18,189 bases of DNA from JBCDCU01 sp039180865 (GCA_039180865.1 JBCDCZ010000060.1:1-18189), one strand, 5' to 3'. Numbered from the stretch's first letter, positions 7,082 through 17,055 are shown. Made by a program: numbers and translations. The notes: generated by a model from the letters alone, not told the origin.

Positions 7082-8026
7082 TTAAACCTCCTGCATAACA
7101 AGTTGCACCGTACCCATGGCCATTCCAGTCATATCAAAACCGGGATGGTAGTTTGCTTCCATGTGAGGTGGCAGCAATCCGCCGCTATCGAAAACACGAG
7201 CTGTCACCTGGAACTGAACATTGGGCGGGAATGCGACTTCGGCTTCCGTCGGCTTGTCGGAAAATGCCGTAATATCTTTTCCTTGTGATCCGGCTTTCAG
7301 AAGCAGGGTCATGGAATAGTTGACGCCTCCAAACGCTTCACCCTCATCGTAGCTCGACGACATAATTCCAGGATCTGAAATCATGGCATTGACGGTATGC
7401 TGCGTGCCAACATTTTGAGGGAGTTTCGCGCCGCGAAAAGCCTGATAATAGGTACCCGTCGGCGTATCGACGGGATTTCCGTCGAATGAGGGAAGCTTTG
7501 CAAGGGCGCTCGTAAATGCATTCGCGAGCCCCTGCATAGCGGGATTGCCATCATTGTTGCGCAATGAATCGTTCACCTGCCGATAGGCTTGCGACGTGTA
7601 CATGGAAATCGCGATCGCCTCTTCGAGGGTTACGCCATATGCCTCCATTGCCGCTGCAGTTCGCGGCGTATCCAGGACGGCATCCATGATACTATCGAAT
7701 GTCCCCTGATTGATGTAGGTATCTGTGCTGCCTGCAAGCGACGTATAGAACTGGCTCTGCTGAGCATCTTGTTTATATTGCTGCTTTTGTTCTGCGGTAA
7801 AGGTTTTCCCCGCTAACACCGGGTGGGATGCGCCCGCCGGATGCGCATTGTTCCCGGCATTCTGAGCTCCGTTCCCAAGAGAATTGAAGAAATCCGCTAT
7901 CTTATGGCCAAATTCGACAATTTTGTTCCCAATCGCTTGTGCGCCTTTGACAATGGCCTGCCCAATCTTCTGGAAAATATTGGGTTGCGACTGCGCACCA
8001 GTCGCGCCTCCGACAGAATCTGACAT
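7082..8026 (-). CDS. Mono-ADP-ribosyltransferase, probable type III secreted effector
   Basis: This 314-residue protein has the R-S-ExE signature of arginine-type mono-ADP-ribosyltransferases (the ADPrib_exo_Tox group that includes ExoS/ExoT, AexT, HopU1 and clostridial binary toxins). These move ADP-ribose from NAD+ onto a host protein. The marks in order are: helix MYTSQAYRQVNDSLRNN (142-158), like the YT..Y..IN..LR helix of the fold; YYQAFRGA with Arg198; IMSSSYDEGEAF with Ser223-225; and PTEAEVAFPP with Glu261 and Glu263, the ExE on the ARTT loop. Residues 1-16 are Ser/Gly/Gln-rich without a Sec signal, as in type III effectors. Residues 17-50 form an amphipathic stretch with an 11-residue repeat, and 51-70 are a Gly/Asn/His linker. 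A GAGG ribosome site eight bases upstream overlaps the stop of the first chaperone gene. The target is unknown. Transferase fold: high confidence; type III secretion: inferred from the flanking chaperones. Confidence 0.85.
   Translation of the reverse strand: MSDSVGGATGAQSQPNIFQKIGQAIVKGAQAIGNKIVEFGHKIADFFNSLGNGAQNAGNNAHPAGASHPVLAGKTFTAEQKQQYKQDAQQSQFYTSLAGSTDTYINQGTFDSIMDAVLDTPRTAAAMEAYGVTLEEAIAISMYTSQAYRQVNDSLRNNDGNPAMQGLANAFTSALAKLPSFDGNPVDTPTGTYYQAFRGAKLPQNVGTQHTVNAMISDPGIMSSSYDEGEAFGGVNYSMTLLLKAGSQGKDITAFSDKPTEAEVAFPPNVQFQVTARVFDSGGLLPPHMEANYHPGFDMTGMAMGTVQLVMQEV
7898..7966 (-). repeat. Imperfect 33-bp (11-residue) tandem repeat coding the effector's amphipathic segment
   Basis: Residues 21-31 (IGQAIVKGAQA) and 32-42 (IGNKIVEFGHK) of the transferase share I-G-x-x-I-V with a period of exactly 11, and a third partial unit begins IADFF. 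Both units share ATTGGG and ATTGTC codon strings at the same offsets, which fits a duplication. Eleven-residue periodicity is known from membrane-binding amphipathic helices. Confidence 0.55.
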
Positions 8027-8036
8027 CCGTCTTACC

Positions 8037-8453
8037 TCACTCTGTGTTTGTTAAATGGTGAATGACGGAGGCCTTGACCTCGTTCACAAGCGCATCGGCT
8101 GCGTTCACCTGATTGAGCGTGATATTGGCGATATCGAACGCATCGAGACTCAATGGAACGACATTCGCAATTTCGAGATAATCCTGGTGAGCACGCACAC
8201 GAAGCGATCCGCCCGCAAGGCCGCCATCGGCTGCATTTCGACGCAAAAGGGTCTTTAAAATTGGCGCAGGAACGCTTCGGTGAACCCCATCGACAGGTGT
8301 TGTAATGATCAACTGGCCGGACGTTTCGTCAAACTCCAATTCGAGGCGACGACCGTTCTCAAAATCCAGGCGCAACCGCTTCTCAATCACCGGGCCCGGA
8401 TCGAACCCTATGACCTCTTTTACCGCTCGCGCTAAAGATTCCCCATTCGTCAT
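8037..8453 (-). CDS. CesT-family type III secretion chaperone (first of the cassette)
   Basis: This 138-residue protein lies directly upstream of the transferase gene, the usual place of a cognate effector chaperone. The fold pattern of class I type III chaperones is visible: an N-terminal helix (ESLARAVKEVIG), a beta meander with RLRLDFENGRRLELEFDE and GQLIITTPV (about 25-54), a dimer-type helix APILKTLLRRNA (63-74), a strand pair GSLRVRAHQDYLEIANVVPL (81-100), then LDAFDIANITLNQVNAADAL (102-121), closely matching the LP-L..LD...L......F segment of CesT proteins. An AAGGTG ribosome site precedes the ATG. Its TGA is 10 bases before the transferase ATG. It is the first gene of the operon, behind a 146-base gap that would hold the promoter. 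No single motif proves the family, so some doubt stays. Confidence 0.75.
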   Translation of the reverse strand: MTNGESLARAVKEVIGFDPGPVIEKRLRLDFENGRRLELEFDETSGQLIITTPVDGVHRSVPAPILKTLLRRNAADGGLAGGSLRVRAHQDYLEIANVVPLSLDAFDIANITLNQVNAADALVNEVKASVIHHLTNTE

Positions 8454-8503
8454 TCAAATCACCTTGTCTCGCTGCATCGTGTGAAGTCACCTTAAGGCAG
8501 GAG

Positions 8504-8539
8504 ATCGTAGGCTTTTGTTCAGAATGTTACAATTTGTTC
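8504..8539 (-). promoter_or_regulatory. Candidate promoter of the effector cassette with direct repeats
   Basis: Reading the - strand, TTGTAA (8532-8527) and TACGAT (8509-8504) are separated by 17 bases and each match the sigma-70 hexamers at four of six positions. Two direct copies of TTTGTTC on the + strand (8514-8520 and 8533-8539) lie 19 bases apart, one inside the spacer and one touching the -35 box, as regulator sites often do. The start point would give a leader of roughly 45 bases. I see no match to the rhizobial tts box. Confidence 0.33.
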
Positions 8540-8599
8540 GTAAATCATGTGGCGCCCCGAAAAAATCGGCGTGCATGAGTGATCGTTAGAGAGACGTCG

Positions 8600-9796
8600 C
8601 TAAAAGCTTGATTTGTCGAGCGTTGCCGAGATCGGAATCAGCTTTATCCCGCGCTTGTCGGCATCCTTTGCCCAACGCTGGAGACGCTCAATTGTAACGG
8701 GAAAGGCGGACGCGACACCGATCGCAAGTCCCTTATCACGGGCAAGGCTTTCGAGTTCCAGAAGGCGGGCGTCGATATCATCCGCGTTCAGGATTGAATC
8801 AAGGACAATGGTTGTCTGTGCGAAGGCGAGATTTGTCTGCTTTGCAACTTCGCCCGCGCGGCTGAGCGGGGTCGATCCGTCATCAACATACATCAGCCCA
8901 CGATCGCGCAATTCTTCAAACAGCGGTTTCAGCGCTTCCGGAGAGGCGGAGAACCGCGCGCCCATGAAATTCACGACACCGACGTAATTGGTGATGCGCG
9001 CCAAAACCCAATTCAGCCGGTCGCGATTATCAGGCCAGGTGTTTTCAACAAGAAGCGTTTTGGGGCCTGGGTCATTGTTCGGATAATCGAAGGGTTCCAT
9101 CGGTAACTGCAGAAGGATTTCATGACCGAGGGCTCGCGCTTTCGCCATCCATTCCTGCAAACCGTTGACGTATGGAGCAAAGGCGAGGCTGACTTCACCG
9201 GGCAGGCCATCAATAGCCTCTCGGGTCGTCTTCCGTCCGATCCCAAGACCACCCACGACGAGGGCGACCCGGTTAAGCCCGCCATCGCTTGCGCCGGACG
9301 GACGCGAATAGGCAACGAGGGCTTTTTCACCGTTAGGACCGATCCTTGGAAGAAAGCCATAGCGCGATTCTTCCACCAGCTCTTTTTCCGCAACGCTTGA
9401 GAGCGTGAGCCCGCTTACTGGCTGGTCGACCTCGGACGGGTCATAGATCAGGACATCATTTGGATCGATTTCGGTGAGTTGCCCAGGTTCCGAAGGCGTC
9501 AATTCCGTGAGGACAAGTTCAGTATCATTATTCTGGTTCTGCGGTTCGACATCGATAACGGCAACGTCCCGGTCAGGGTTATCGAACTTGGGCTCAACAA
9601 TGCGCACATCGACCTGAGGCCGCCCGCCGGAAGGGTCATCGACGACCGCCACCCATATCATCGCAAAGAACACAAGGCTTGCAACAAGACCCGCCGAAAC
9701 CGCGATGAACGGAAACTTGAGGACTTTGCCGATCAAGCTCGCGCCGACGGTTTTCTTTTTGGCTTTTACCCCGAGGGGTTTGTTCAAATCGTCCAA
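8600..9796 (-). CDS. Membrane-anchored divergent polysaccharide deacetylase family protein
   Basis: This 398-residue protein belongs to the divergent polysaccharide deacetylase family (PF04748, formerly DUF610). An N-terminal cytoplasmic stretch (about 1-27, with KAKKKT) is followed by a membrane segment (about 29-53, FIAVSAGLVASLVFFAMIW). An acidic, disordered-looking linker to about residue 170 leads to the NodB-like barrel from about 176 to the end. Seen there are RVALVVGGLGIG, LPGEVSLAFAPYV, GHEILLQLPMEPFDYPNNDPGP, VVNFMGARF and GLMYVDDGST. In bacterial species with this family the catalytic Asp pair of true deacetylases is often replaced, as in VVGGLG here. The role is unproven; an envelope or periplasmic function is likely. 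The start is TTG at 9796: an in-frame TGA lies 13 codons upstream and no ATG or GTG falls between. The gene lies next to rppH in many relatives; here the effector cassette separates them. Confidence 0.88.
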   Translation of the reverse strand: MDDLNKPLGVKAKKKTVGASLIGKVLKFPFIAVSAGLVASLVFFAMIWVAVVDDPSGGRPQVDVRIVEPKFDNPDRDVAVIDVEPQNQNNDTELVLTELTPSEPGQLTEIDPNDVLIYDPSEVDQPVSGLTLSSVAEKELVEESRYGFLPRIGPNGEKALVAYSRPSGASDGGLNRVALVVGGLGIGRKTTREAIDGLPGEVSLAFAPYVNGLQEWMAKARALGHEILLQLPMEPFDYPNNDPGPKTLLVENTWPDNRDRLNWVLARITNYVGVVNFMGARFSASPEALKPLFEELRDRGLMYVDDGSTPLSRAGEVAKQTNLAFAQTTIVLDSILNADDIDARLLELESLARDKGLAIGVASAFPVTIERLQRWAKDADKRGIKLIPISATLDKSSF

Positions 9797-9908
9797 GCCC
9801 GCTTGCCTTTGTCTAACCAGGGAACCTATCGATCAAACGAATCACTTTGCTGATGAAAGAAAGAATACCGGTCTAGCGGCTCCGTCACCACCTTAAGCGG
9901 TGAAAGCA

Positions 9909-9937
9909 TTGACAAACCCACCATTTCCAAACGACAT
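9909..9937 (+). promoter_or_regulatory. Candidate -35 box ahead of the trmH-like gene
   Basis: A perfect TTGACA (9909-9914) lies 52 bases before the ATG of the rightward methyltransferase gene. At 17 bases further the -10 position reads CGACAT, a poor match. The 170-base gap between the two divergent genes must hold both promoters. Confidence 0.25.
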
Positions 9938-9966
9938 GGCGGCAGGAAACAAAGAGCGATCAGGTC

Positions 9967-10524
9967 ATGCGCGGTTATTTCGCAATCGGGGTTGAGAGTC
10001 TTTCCAAGACAGGCAATTTCGGCAACCTCATCCGAACCGCCCATGCATTCGGGGCAAGTTTCGTGTTTTCCGTCAACGCCGAAACCAAGGCCAGGCGGTT
10101 TGGAGCCGATACGTCGCGAACGGCTGACAACCTCCCCTTTTATGACTGGAGCAGCGTCGATAAAATGCAGCTCCCGGGCAACTGCCAGCTTGTCGGAATT
10201 GAACTCCTGGATGATGCAATCGAACTGCCGAGTTTTCGCCATCCGGCCCGGGCAGCTTATGTCCTTGGCCCGGAACGCGCATCGCTCTCGCCCGAGATGA
10301 TCGAACACTGCGATTACACGATCAAGATCCCTACCCGCTTTTGCATCAATGTGGCTACCGCGGGTGCGATCGTGATGTATGACCGGGTTTCAAGCTACGG
10401 GAAGTTTGCCGAACGCCCGGTCAAGGCTGGCGGGCCGCAGGAACAACCGGCAGAGCATGTACATGGCGGTCCGCGTTTTAGAACCGAGGGCAGGAGCATT
10501 CACGGCCCGAAGTTGGACGTATGA
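9967..10524 (+). CDS. TrmH/SpoU-family RNA 2'-O-methyltransferase
   Basis: This 185-residue protein is a SPOUT-class methyltransferase that would move a methyl group from S-adenosylmethionine to a ribose of tRNA or rRNA. The three SpoU motifs are in order: NFGNLIRTAHAFGA (about 17-30), YVLGPERASLSPEM (near 98-111) and IPTRFCINVATAGAIVMYDR (near 120-139), the last forming the trefoil-knot cofactor site. The opening MRGYFAIGVE and the tail with FAERPVKAGGPQE and HVHGG match a conserved alphaproteobacterial subgroup whose RNA target has not, to my knowledge, been assigned. It differs from TrmL-size proteins by a C-terminal extension of about 45 residues. A weak CAGG precedes the ATG. It is divergent from the deacetylase gene and convergent with the Lrp-type regulator, 21 bases apart. 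Confidence 0.9.
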   Translation: MRGYFAIGVESLSKTGNFGNLIRTAHAFGASFVFSVNAETKARRFGADTSRTADNLPFYDWSSVDKMQLPGNCQLVGIELLDDAIELPSFRHPARAAYVLGPERASLSPEMIEHCDYTIKIPTRFCINVATAGAIVMYDRVSSYGKFAERPVKAGGPQEQPAEHVHGGPRFRTEGRSIHGPKLDV

Positions 10525-10545
10525 TCCAAAGCCTTGGTGGAGGAC

Positions 10546-11019
10546 CTAGACCGGCACAAGGTCTCCGGACTTCACCTTTTCCATGACCGCGTAAGTGTGT
10601 GTTTCCCGGACACCGGGCAGCCGTAGCATCACATCGGATAGAAACTGGCGGTAAGCATCCATATCCGGGACGCGGGCTTTGATGAGGTAATCGAACCCTC
10701 CGGCGACCAGATAGCACTCGGCAATTTCCGGTGCGCGCAATGCTGCCTCTGTGAACGCATCAAAGACATCGTCGGTGGTGCGCTCCAGCTTTACTTCAAT
10801 GAAGACGACAAGACCGAGGCCGAGCTTCTCGGCTGAGAGAATTGCGCGATATCCAGAAATGAAACCGTCTCGCGTGAGGCGCTTCACCCTTTCGGCAGTG
10901 GCCGTCGCTGAAAGCCCGATCTTGTCTGCAAGCTCAAGGTTGGTAATCCGGCCATCGGTTTGGAGGATGGCGAGGACTTTCCGATCAAGCCTGTCAATTT
11001 CACTATCAAATGCATGCAT
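10546..11019 (-). CDS. putR: Lrp/AsnC-family regulator, probable PutR (activator of putA)
   Basis: This 157-residue protein has an N-terminal winged helix-turn-helix (about 8-58; LDRKVLAILQTDGRITNLELADKIGLS and ATAERVKRLTRDGFI) and a C-terminal RAM ligand-binding domain (about 65-150; LGLVVFIEVKLE, IAECYLVAGGFDYLIKARVPD, LPGVRETHTYAVMEKVK). It is divergent from putA with 140 bases between. In Agrobacterium and Rhodobacter, PutR is an Lrp-type activator of putA in response to proline and sits in the same arrangement. The name therefore rests on family plus context. The short AT-rich gap probably holds its binding sites. Length and domains are complete. Confidence 0.88.
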   Translation of the reverse strand: MHAFDSEIDRLDRKVLAILQTDGRITNLELADKIGLSATATAERVKRLTRDGFISGYRAILSAEKLGLGLVVFIEVKLERTTDDVFDAFTEAALRAPEIAECYLVAGGFDYLIKARVPDMDAYRQFLSDVMLRLPGVRETHTYAVMEKVKSGDLVPV

Positions 11020-11062
11020 TCCAGAGAATTTCCGTAAAAATTGGCGATTACCGCCTCTCTTT

Positions 11063-11095
11063 TAGTCAAAAAATCTATGAAATACGAGATATAAT
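11063..11095 (+). promoter_or_regulatory. Candidate putA promoter in the putR-putA divergent region
   Basis: A perfect TATAAT -10 box lies at 11090-11095. The region where a -35 box is expected reads TAGTCAAAAAAT (11063-11074), AT-rich and poor in consensus, as expected for an activator-dependent promoter. The start point would be near 11102, giving a leader of about 58 bases before the putA ATG. AT-rich sequence at 11031-11082 is a likely site for the Lrp-type regulator, but I cannot define single operators. Confidence 0.5.
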
Positions 11096-11159
11096 GGAGG
11101 TGTGTGGTCTATCGATGCAGGCCGCCGATTCAACTTCTTAAACTTGGGAGAGATCACCG

Positions 11160-14100
11160 ATGGCGCACGCGGAAACCGAACCGCTCACGTTTAAACCGGC
11201 TGAAGCTGCGGCGATCAAACCATTTTCAGCGCCCTATTCGGATAACGATGATCGGCTTGTGCAGACTTTCCTCGCCGACACAAAACTGTCACCGGCTGCC
11301 GAGCAATCAGCCCAAAGCCGCGCCGCACTTTACGTCGAGGAAATCCGGGCAAAGCACAGCCAGATCGGAGGTCTTGAAGATTTTTTGCGGGAATATGGCC
11401 TTTCGACCAAAGAAGGTCTCGCTTTGATGGCTCTTGCCGAAGCGCTTCTGCGGGTTCCCGATGCGGCGACCCAGGACAAGCTGATTGAAGACAAGATCGG
11501 CGTCGGCAATTGGGCTGAACAGGAGGGGGGCGACACATGGTTTGTCACCGCTGCAACCTGGGGATTGGGTCTTTCAAGCCGTATCATCAGACCCGGCGAA
11601 ACGCCCCGTTCGGTTCTAGAGAGCGTTGTAAAGCGTATCGGCATGCCGAGTGTGAGGACTGGTGTCAAACAGGCTATGCGGTTCCTTGGCCATCATTTCG
11701 TCCTTGGCGAAACGATCGAGGAAGCGCTCGGCCGGGCGAGTTCAAAGGAAAAAATCGGCTTTCGTTATTCGTTTGATATGCTTGGTGAAGGTGCACGAAC
11801 CCGGGCGGACGCAAAGCGCTATCACGCTGCCTACAGCGATGCGATTGAAAAGATCGGAGCGGCGGCAGGTACCGCCGGCACCCTTCCCGCACGCCCTGGA
11901 ATTTCTGTCAAACTCTCAGCTCTGCACCCGCGTTACCTTCCGACCAAGCGCGACCAGGTGTTTGAAGAGATCGTTCCCTCACTACTTGAGCTCGCTCAGG
12001 CAGCGAAGGCGCATAATCTGAACTTCACCGTTGACGCGGAAGAAGCGGACCGGCTTGAAATATCGCTCGAAATCATCGAGGCGGTCTTCCGCGATCCTTC
12101 CCTCCGAGGCTGGGGTGGTTTCGGCCTTGCAATCCAGGCCTATCAGAAGCGCGCCGTCGCCGTTGTTGACTGGGTGAGTGCGCTTGCACGTAGTAAAAAC
12201 GACCGCATGATGGTGCGCCTCGTGAAAGGCGCTTATTGGGATACCGAGATCAAGCGCGCTCAGGAACGTGGTCTCGACGACTTCCCGGTCTTTACCCGCA
12301 AGGCCGCAACGGACCTCTGCTATCTTGCCGCTGCAAAGCGCATGCTTGATGCGCGTGATGTTCTCTACCCGCAATTTGCAACCCACAACGCGCTGACGGT
12401 CTCAACGATCATGGAAATGGCCGGAGACCGCGAGGGATTCGAGTTCCAGCGCCTTCATGGTATGGGTGAAGCTCTGTTCGACCATGTGCTTCAGGAAGAC
12501 CATATCGCCTGCCGGATCTATGCGCCGGTTGGCGGTCACAGGGATCTTCTCGCCTATCTTGTACGCCGCCTTCTTGAAAACGGCGCGAACTCGTCTTTCG
12601 TTTCCGCCGTCGGCGACACAAAGATCCCTGTCGAACAGCTCTTGAAAGATCCCGCGGATTATCTATCCGATGGCACTGCACGCCATCCGAACATTCGCCT
12701 GCCGCGCGCCCTCTACGGAAACAGCCGCAAGAACAGCAAAGGTCTTGAATTTGGAGACAAGTCAGCGCTCGACACCCTCATCAAAGGAGTGAAGGTGGCG
12801 GCAGAAACTACGGTGACCGCAGAACCGCTCATTGCTCAAAAACGTGCCCAGGAAGGGCAGAAACCGCTAAAGCGTCCCGCAGATTGTAGCGTCGCGGCAG
12901 GGTTCGTTGTCGAAACAGATCCCGGTGACGTGCGGCTCGCTGTCAACCAGGCGGTCATCGGGTTCAAGGAATGGTCGCACGCGCCGGTCGATCAGCGCGC
13001 AAACGCGCTTCGCAAGGCAGCCGATCTTCTTGAAGCAAACCGCGATCACCTGATGGCTCTTCTCGCACACGAGGCTGGAAAAACACTCGACGACGGGATT
13101 GCTGAGATCCGTGAAGCGGTTGATTTTTGCCGGTACTACGCGAATGAAGCTGAGCGGTTGATGGCACACCCGGAAATCATGCCGGGTCCGACAGGCGAAG
13201 AAAACCTCTACGCACTTCACGGCAGAGGTCCATTCGTTTGTATCTCACCCTGGAACTTCCCCCTCGCAATCTTCCTTGGTCAGGTAACGGCGGCGCTTGC
13301 CGCCGGAAATTCCGTCCTCGCGAAACCAGCGGAACAAACACCGCTGATAGCGCATGAAGCAGTCAGGTTTCTCCATCAAGCAGGAGTGTCCGACAATGTC
13401 GTTCAACTTTTGCCCGGCCCCGGAAACACAATCGGGGCGGCGCTTCTGGACGATCCGCGGATTGCCGGCGTCGCCTTCACGGGATCAACCGCCACAGCAC
13501 GGGCGATCAATCGTCAGCTCGCGGCGAAGGACGGCCCAATCGTGCCGCTGATCGCAGAGACCGGCGGAATGAACGCGATGATCGTCGATGCGACCGCGCT
13601 TCCAGAGCAGGTCTGCGATGATGTGGTGATGTCAGCGTTCCGCTCAGCGGGGCAGCGCTGCTCCGCCCTTCGCATCCTGTTTCTTCAGGAGGAGGTTGCC
13701 GATTCGATGTTGAACATGATCAAGGGGGCCGCGGACGAACTCGTCCTTGGCGATCCTTCGCAACCGGAAACCGATATAGGTCCGGTCATTGACGAAACGG
13801 CCCGACGCCGTTTGGCAACGCATATCGAAGACATGGAGCATGCCGAGAAGATCGCCTATCGCGGTTCGGAACCAAAAGGCGGAACCTTCTTTGCACCTCA
13901 CATTGTAGAACTCAAGGATCCGGCGGTCCTCAAGGAAGAGGTCTTTGGCCCAGTTCTCCATGTGGTTCGGTACAAGGTGGCTGATCTTCACCGGGTGATC
14001 GATGCCATCAATGCATCGGGCTACGGCCTCACCTTCGGTGTTCACAGCCGGGTTGAACGGACAATTTCCGAGATCTGCGGCAAGATCAAAGCGGGCAACC

Positions 14101-14288
14101 TCTACGTGAACCGGAACACAATCGGTGCGATTGTCGGAACCCAACCCTTTGGCGGCACGGGATTATCCGGCACCGGCAACAAAGCTGGCGGGCCGAATTA
14201 CCTGATCCGATTCTGCGAGGAACAAGTCATTTCAACCAATACGGCAGCGGCCGGTGGCAACGCTTCCTTGCTTGCACTTGAGGATTAG
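11160..14288 (+). CDS. putA: Bifunctional proline dehydrogenase / 1-pyrroline-5-carboxylate dehydrogenase PutA
   Basis: PutA oxidises proline to glutamate in two steps: an FAD-dependent proline dehydrogenase barrel, then an NAD+-dependent aldehyde dehydrogenase, with channelling of the intermediate. The 1042-residue length is that of short PutA forms without an N-terminal ribbon-helix-helix repressor domain. That fits control by the neighbouring PutR. In the first half are ISVKLSALHPRY (about 248-259), VDAEEADRLE, RLVKGAYWDTEIKRAQ and LVRRLLENGANSSF, with the substrate-binding Arg469-Arg470. In the second half are SPWNFPLAIF, Lys722 in LAKPAEQTP, Glu800 in AETGGMNA and the catalytic Cys834 in AGQRCSALR. 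A GGGAGAG ribosome site precedes the ATG. No frameshift or missing key residue was seen. A strong stem-loop follows the gene. Confidence 0.97.
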   Translation: MAHAETEPLTFKPAEAAAIKPFSAPYSDNDDRLVQTFLADTKLSPAAEQSAQSRAALYVEEIRAKHSQIGGLEDFLREYGLSTKEGLALMALAEALLRVPDAATQDKLIEDKIGVGNWAEQEGGDTWFVTAATWGLGLSSRIIRPGETPRSVLESVVKRIGMPSVRTGVKQAMRFLGHHFVLGETIEEALGRASSKEKIGFRYSFDMLGEGARTRADAKRYHAAYSDAIEKIGAAAGTAGTLPARPGISVKLSALHPRYLPTKRDQVFEEIVPSLLELAQAAKAHNLNFTVDAEEADRLEISLEIIEAVFRDPSLRGWGGFGLAIQAYQKRAVAVVDWVSALARSKNDRMMVRLVKGAYWDTEIKRAQERGLDDFPVFTRKAATDLCYLAAAKRMLDARDVLYPQFATHNALTVSTIMEMAGDREGFEFQRLHGMGEALFDHVLQEDHIACRIYAPVGGHRDLLAYLVRRLLENGANSSFVSAVGDTKIPVEQLLKDPADYLSDGTARHPNIRLPRALYGNSRKNSKGLEFGDKSALDTLIKGVKVAAETTVTAEPLIAQKRAQEGQKPLKRPADCSVAAGFVVETDPGDVRLAVNQAVIGFKEWSHAPVDQRANALRKAADLLEANRDHLMALLAHEAGKTLDDGIAEIREAVDFCRYYANEAERLMAHPEIMPGPTGEENLYALHGRGPFVCISPWNFPLAIFLGQVTAALAAGNSVLAKPAEQTPLIAHEAVRFLHQAGVSDNVVQLLPGPGNTIGAALLDDPRIAGVAFTGSTATARAINRQLAAKDGPIVPLIAETGGMNAMIVDATALPEQVCDDVVMSAFRSAGQRCSALRILFLQEEVADSMLNMIKGAADELVLGDPSQPETDIGPVIDETARRRLATHIEDMEHAEKIAYRGSEPKGGTFFAPHIVELKDPAVLKEEVFGPVLHVVRYKVADLHRVIDAINASGYGLTFGVHSRVERTISEICGKIKAGNLYVNRNTIGAIVGTQPFGGTGLSGTGNKAGGPNYLIRFCEEQVISTNTAAAGGNASLLALED

Positions 14289-14303
14289 GTTCAGGGGAGA
14301 GAA

Positions 14304-14330
14304 CGTCCACCCGCACATAGCGGGTGGACG
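14304..14330. terminator. Stem-loop between convergent putA and clpB
   Basis: A perfect 11-bp inverted repeat (CGTCCACCCGC at 14304-14314 and GCGGGTGGACG at 14320-14330) encloses a five-base loop. It lies 15 bases after the putA stop and 11 bases beyond the clpB stop, so it can serve both genes. Neither side has a good T-run, so it may end transcription poorly but protect 3' ends. Confidence 0.6.
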
Positions 14331-14341
14331 GATAGACTGCT

Positions 14342-16942
<2,601 letters not shown>

Positions 16943-17026
16943 CGCGTTACCTCCAGTACACCGTCATTGACCCGAAGCCAGCATCCATGACCGGTTAAAC
17001 CACCATTCCCCGCATGAGCAGGCAAA

Positions 17027-17055
17027 TGGGCGTCTCCCTGTTGGCGAGACACCCA
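17027..17055 (-). terminator. Stem-loop after the DUF4167 gene, upstream of clpB
   Basis: TGGGCGTCTC (17027-17036) pairs with GAGACACCCA (17046-17055) with one mismatch and a nine-base loop. On the - strand it is followed by TTTGCC, a short T-run. It lies 49 bases after the DUF4167 stop and so probably ends or weakens read-through into clpB. Confidence 0.45.

Noticed and set aside
8550..8580. A hairpin-like CCCCGAAAAAATCGG after the deacetylase gene as its terminator.
   Set aside because: The region lies upstream of the cassette but before the deacetylase stop only in + strand order; on the - strand it comes before the cassette's own promoter side and not after the deacetylase stop in a fitting way, and the stem is only about four base pairs.
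11982..13220. Antisense open frames of 90-134 codons within putA.
   Set aside because: The putA frame is complete with all its motifs. The antisense products have no family likeness or ribosome sites.
16943..17026. A search for an RpoH heat-shock promoter ahead of clpB.
   Set aside because: No CTTGAA/CCCCAT-like or alphaproteobacterial CTTG...CYTAT pair with correct spacing was convincing, so no feature is claimed.
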